From the NCBI GenBank assembly GCA_003644895.1, contig QNDO01000066.1, forward strand, positions 1 to 7,637: a stretch of 7,637 bases of DNA. Reading direction: 5' to 3'. This DNA is from Candidatus Hydrothermota bacterium (lineage in GTDB: Bacteria; Hydrothermota; Hydrothermia; UBA1063). Position numbers and translations under genes: made by a program. Below the pieces are notes generated by a model that was not told the DNA's origin, did no database searches, and worked only from the letters and a program-made list of their open reading frames with translations. Shown here one piece after another: positions 5,790-7,637 of this stretch (position 1 is the first letter of the stretch; each line of letters opens with the position of its first letter).

Positions 5790-6834
5790 ATCTCCTCCGT
5801 TTTTTGAGATATGGAGGTTCATAAAGAGATTCTACTTCTTTCTCCCCTTTCCCGGGGAGTGGAAGTCCAGTTGTCTTACCCTTAGCTGCAACAATATAAA
5901 TTTCAACATCATGCTCAAGTTCAGAATCAATGTTGAGTCCCCATTTTAGATAATCTTCTTCATCGCTCATTTCACCTGATTCTTGTTTTATAAAAGTGAG
6001 TGCTTCCTGGAATTTCACCATTTCTAGATTATCACGGCATTTGAAATAGACAAGAATTCCCTTTGAACCCTTTATACTACTTTCTTCCAGTAAGGGATTT
6101 TCAACGGCCATCCGGGCGGCTTCGAGAGCAGCATTTTCACCGTTACTGAAGCCTGTTCCCAAGAGGGCGAGTCCACCCTTGTATAGAATGTTTTTTACAT
6201 CTGCAAAGTCCACATTCACCATAGCTTTTTCATCTATAATTTTAATAATGCTGACCACAGCGTTATAGATAACCTCATCTACAAGCTGGAAAGCTTCGGT
6301 AATTTTGACCTCTTCATTAATTACGTTTTTTAATTTTTCATTTGATATTACTACAATGGTATGGGAATGCTTAGAAAGTTGTTCAATTCCTTCCAGTGCA
6401 ATTTGCATTTTTGTCTTCCCTTCAAATTTAAATGGAGTGGTAACAACGGAGACTGTGAGGATACCCATTCTTTTTGCCTGTTCTGCTATGATAGGAGCTG
6501 CTCCTGTTCCTGTCCCACCTCCCATGCCAGCAGTTATAAATACCATATCGGTCTTTTCAAGAATTCGCTGAATTTCTTCTAAGGATTCTTCTGCAGCTTT
6601 TTTTCCAATTTTAGGGTCACCCCCAGCTCCAAATCCTTTAGTTAGCTCAGGTCCGAGTTGTAGTTGATAATCTGCAAGAGATTTTTGCAGAACCGCAGCA
6701 TCTGTGTTGGCTGCAATTGTGGGAACTTGTATATTCTTTTCAACCATATGTTTGAGGGCATTACATCCACCCCCACCCACACCAATTACCTTAATGTTTA
6801 CTTTACTGTCTTTTACTCGTTCAAAGACAAACAT
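5776..6834 (-). CDS. ftsZ: Cell division protein FtsZ
   Basis: This tubulin-like GTPase polymerises into the division ring at midcell. The 352-residue protein has the nucleotide-binding GVGGGGCNAL at 18-27, the tubulin signature GGGTGTG at 105-111, PFKFEGK at 134-140, and the catalytic T7-loop motif Asn-Val-Asp-Phe-Ala-Asp at 207-212, which completes the neighbouring subunit's active site. The GTPase and C-terminal subdomains run to about residue 319. Only some 17 residues of linker then precede the conserved C-terminal peptide, YEPPYLKKRRR at about 338-348, which should bind FtsA and other partners. This is much shorter than the roughly 50-residue linkers of E. coli or Bacillus. The gene starts nine bases after ftsA, with a strong AAGGAGGG ribosome site over the ftsA stop. 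Its 3' end overlaps the radical SAM gene. No promoter is evident between ftsA and ftsZ. Confidence 0.98.
   Translation of the reverse strand: MFVFERVKDSKVNIKVIGVGGGGCNALKHMVEKNIQVPTIAANTDAAVLQKSLADYQLQLGPELTKGFGAGGDPKIGKKAAEESLEEIQRILEKTDMVFITAGMGGGTGTGAAPIIAEQAKRMGILTVSVVTTPFKFEGKTKMQIALEGIEQLSKHSHTIVVISNEKLKNVINEEVKITEAFQLVDEVIYNAVVSIIKIIDEKAMVNVDFADVKNILYKGGLALLGTGFSNGENAALEAARMAVENPLLEESSIKGSKGILVYFKCRDNLEMVKFQEALTFIKQESGEMSDEEDYLKWGLNIDSELEHDVEIYIVAAKGKTTGLPLPGKGEKEVESLYEPPYLKKRRRFEKK
5792..5798 (-). promoter_or_regulatory. Ribosome binding site favouring a TTG start for the radical SAM gene
   Basis: GGAGGAG lies inside the ftsZ 3' end, with GGAGG four bases before the TTG at 5789-5787. 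The ftsZ ribosome site has the same four-base spacing between GGAGG and its start codon. The upstream in-frame ATG at 5822 is preceded by AGAATCTCTTT, which has no Shine-Dalgarno match. This favours the TTG as the real start, though a four-base spacing is shorter than usual. Confidence 0.6.
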
Positions 6835-6837
6835 AAT

Positions 6838-6845
6838 CCCTCCTT
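6838..6845 (-). promoter_or_regulatory. Ribosome binding site of ftsZ
   Basis: AAGGAGGG overlaps the ftsA stop codon (6846-6844) and ends three bases before the ftsZ ATG. The core GGAGG is four bases from it. This near-perfect Shine-Dalgarno match shows that the organism uses the ordinary anti-Shine-Dalgarno interaction, in contrast to the promoter-proximal genes of the window, which have none. Overlap with the stop suggests coupled translation of ftsA and ftsZ. Confidence 0.85.
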
Positions 6846-7637
6846 ACATGTTTTCCTTCAAAAACTCCCACATTTTTTTAAGTGCATTTTTAATTTCTTT
6901 ACTTTTTACACCCTTAGTAGGTTTATGAGGTGTGAGATGTCTCACTATATAAAGAAGTCCAAAAAGGGATGCAAACCTTGGATTAGAGCTATAGTCATGG
7001 GCTATGTTGACCTCTCCTATACTCACCGGGAGATCGAGTATCTCCTCAGCGAGTGTATCTATGCCTGGAAGGAGACTGGTTCCTCCAGTGAGTACTATAC
7101 CCGAGGCAAGGCGATCCCTGTATTCTGTTGAAGTAATCTCTCGTTTGATGTGATTCATTATTTGCGAGACCCTAGCTTCAATTATCTCGGCAAGTTCCTT
7201 TTTATTTACTTTTTTGGTTTTACCACGAGAGAGCTCCACGAGTATTTCCTCCTCGGGTGCTATATCGGGATAGGCATGCCCATGATCCATTTTAAGTTTT
7301 TCGGCTATTTTCTTTTGGATTTTCAATACAATGGAAATATCATGTGTGATAAAATCTCCACCTATAGGAATAACTGCAGTATGTATAACTTCATTTTGGT
7401 ACCATACCACAATATCTGTGGTATCTTTGCCTATATCTGCCAAAACAACACCGCTTTCTTTTTCTTCTTCATCCAGAACTGCATAGGAAGCTGCAATCGG
7501 TTGAAAGTAAAAAGCAGCTCTTCTGAGTCCTGCCTTGGTGAGGGCAAGTTCATAGTTTCGTAAAGATGTAGAATTGGCCGCTATAATATATGTGTTTGCA
7601 TCCAGTCTAACACCAAGCATACCGACCGGTTCTTTTA
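6844..7637 (-). CDS. ftsA: Cell division protein FtsA, C-terminal part (5' end beyond the right edge)
   Basis: This actin-fold ATPase anchors FtsZ filaments to the inner membrane. The reading frame is open through the right edge, so the N-terminus is missing. The Met codon at 7620 is internal: the residues around it, EPVGMLGVRLD, match the conserved DPxGMxGxRL of FtsA. Counting from that Met, PIAASYAVLDEEEK is at 41-54, the phosphate-2 loop DIGKDTTD at 62-69, and the adenosine motif GIVLTGGTSLLPG at 174-186. The final residues, about 243-258 (IKNALKKMWEFLKENM), form the expected amphipathic membrane-targeting helix. The phosphate-2 loop is odd: FtsA normally has DIGGGTTD, and here Lys-Asp replace the second and third glycines. 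It is followed by ftsZ after nine bases, the classical ftsA-ftsZ order. Confidence 0.96.
   Translation of the reverse strand, partial: KEPVGMLGVRLDANTYIIAANSTSLRNYELALTKAGLRRAAFYFQPIAASYAVLDEEEKESGVVLADIGKDTTDIVVWYQNEVIHTAVIPIGGDFITHDISIVLKIQKKIAEKLKMDHGHAYPDIAPEEEILVELSRGKTKKVNKKELAEIIEARVSQIMNHIKREITSTEYRDRLASGIVLTGGTSLLPGIDTLAEEILDLPVSIGEVNIAHDYSSNPRFASLFGLLYIVRHLTPHKPTKGVKSKEIKNALKKMWEFLKENM

Noticed and set aside
6664..7131. 155-codon plus-strand open frame across the ftsA-ftsZ junction
   Set aside because: It is antisense to ftsA and ftsZ, and the Cys/Phe/Tyr-rich translation shows no family features.
7150..7563. 137-codon plus-strand open frame inside ftsA
   Set aside because: It is antisense to conserved FtsA motifs, and its composition is dominated by Phe/Tyr/Cys as expected for a shadow frame.
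6844..7620. FtsA starting at the ATG at 7620
   Set aside because: The frame is open upstream to the window edge, and the residues around this Met match an internal conserved stretch of FtsA. The gene is cut by the window.
1..7637. tRNA genes, CRISPR arrays, insertion sequences, prophage or defence genes
   Set aside because: Nearly all bases belong to housekeeping-type coding genes, and the gaps of 2-78 bases hold no repeats or RNA-like structures beyond those listed. I see no evidence for a novel defence or mobile system.

Overview
The window looks like part of an AT-rich bacterial chromosome. It is densely packed, with seven protein genes in 7.6 kb and no intergenic gap above about 80 bases. 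ftsA and ftsZ make it bacterial. A partial secreted protein with an outer-membrane beta-barrel character suggests a diderm (two-membrane) cell. Lys/Glu-rich proteins and frequent AGA/AGG arginine codons would fit a thermophile. Taken together this resembles uncultured lineages of the WOR-3/Hydrothermae or Thermotogae-like kind, but that placement is a low-confidence inference.

Layout: (1) Positions 1-2506, minus strand: an operon-like series transcribed leftward, made of an HD-GYP protein with a long helical N-terminus, a histidine phosphatase 2 bases downstream, and then, after 39 bases holding its own candidate promoter, the first 99 codons of a probable outer-membrane protein. (2) Positions 2507-2584: a 78-base divergent promoter region with two back-to-back TTGACA boxes. 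(3) Positions 2585-4272, plus strand: a two-gene NAD synthesis operon, with a glutaminase subunit and the synthetase NadE on separate genes joined by an ATGA stop-start overlap. (4) Positions 4269-7637, minus strand: ftsA (its 5' end is outside the window), ftsZ and a radical SAM protein, tightly packed. This operon converges on nadE, and the two stop codons overlap.

How the genes work together: the glutaminase should supply ammonia to NadE for the last step of NAD+ synthesis. FtsZ forms the division ring and FtsA tethers it to the membrane. The radical SAM gene sits at the ftsZ 3' end and probably shares its transcript, although its function is not known. The HD-GYP protein probably degrades cyclic-di-GMP, and the phosphatase next to it is of broad, undefined specificity.

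The most interesting pattern is in translation signals. All three genes that follow a recognisable promoter lack a Shine-Dalgarno sequence, and the -10 box ends only 6-7 bases before the ATG, which predicts leaderless mRNAs. Most of the downstream operon genes have Shine-Dalgarno sequences, strong for ftsZ and the radical SAM gene. Other points are a split NAD synthetase with a possible frameshift site, an altered phosphate-binding loop in FtsA, and a C-terminal cysteine cluster in the radical SAM protein. I found no RNA genes, CRISPR arrays, insertion sequences or convincing rho-independent terminators.
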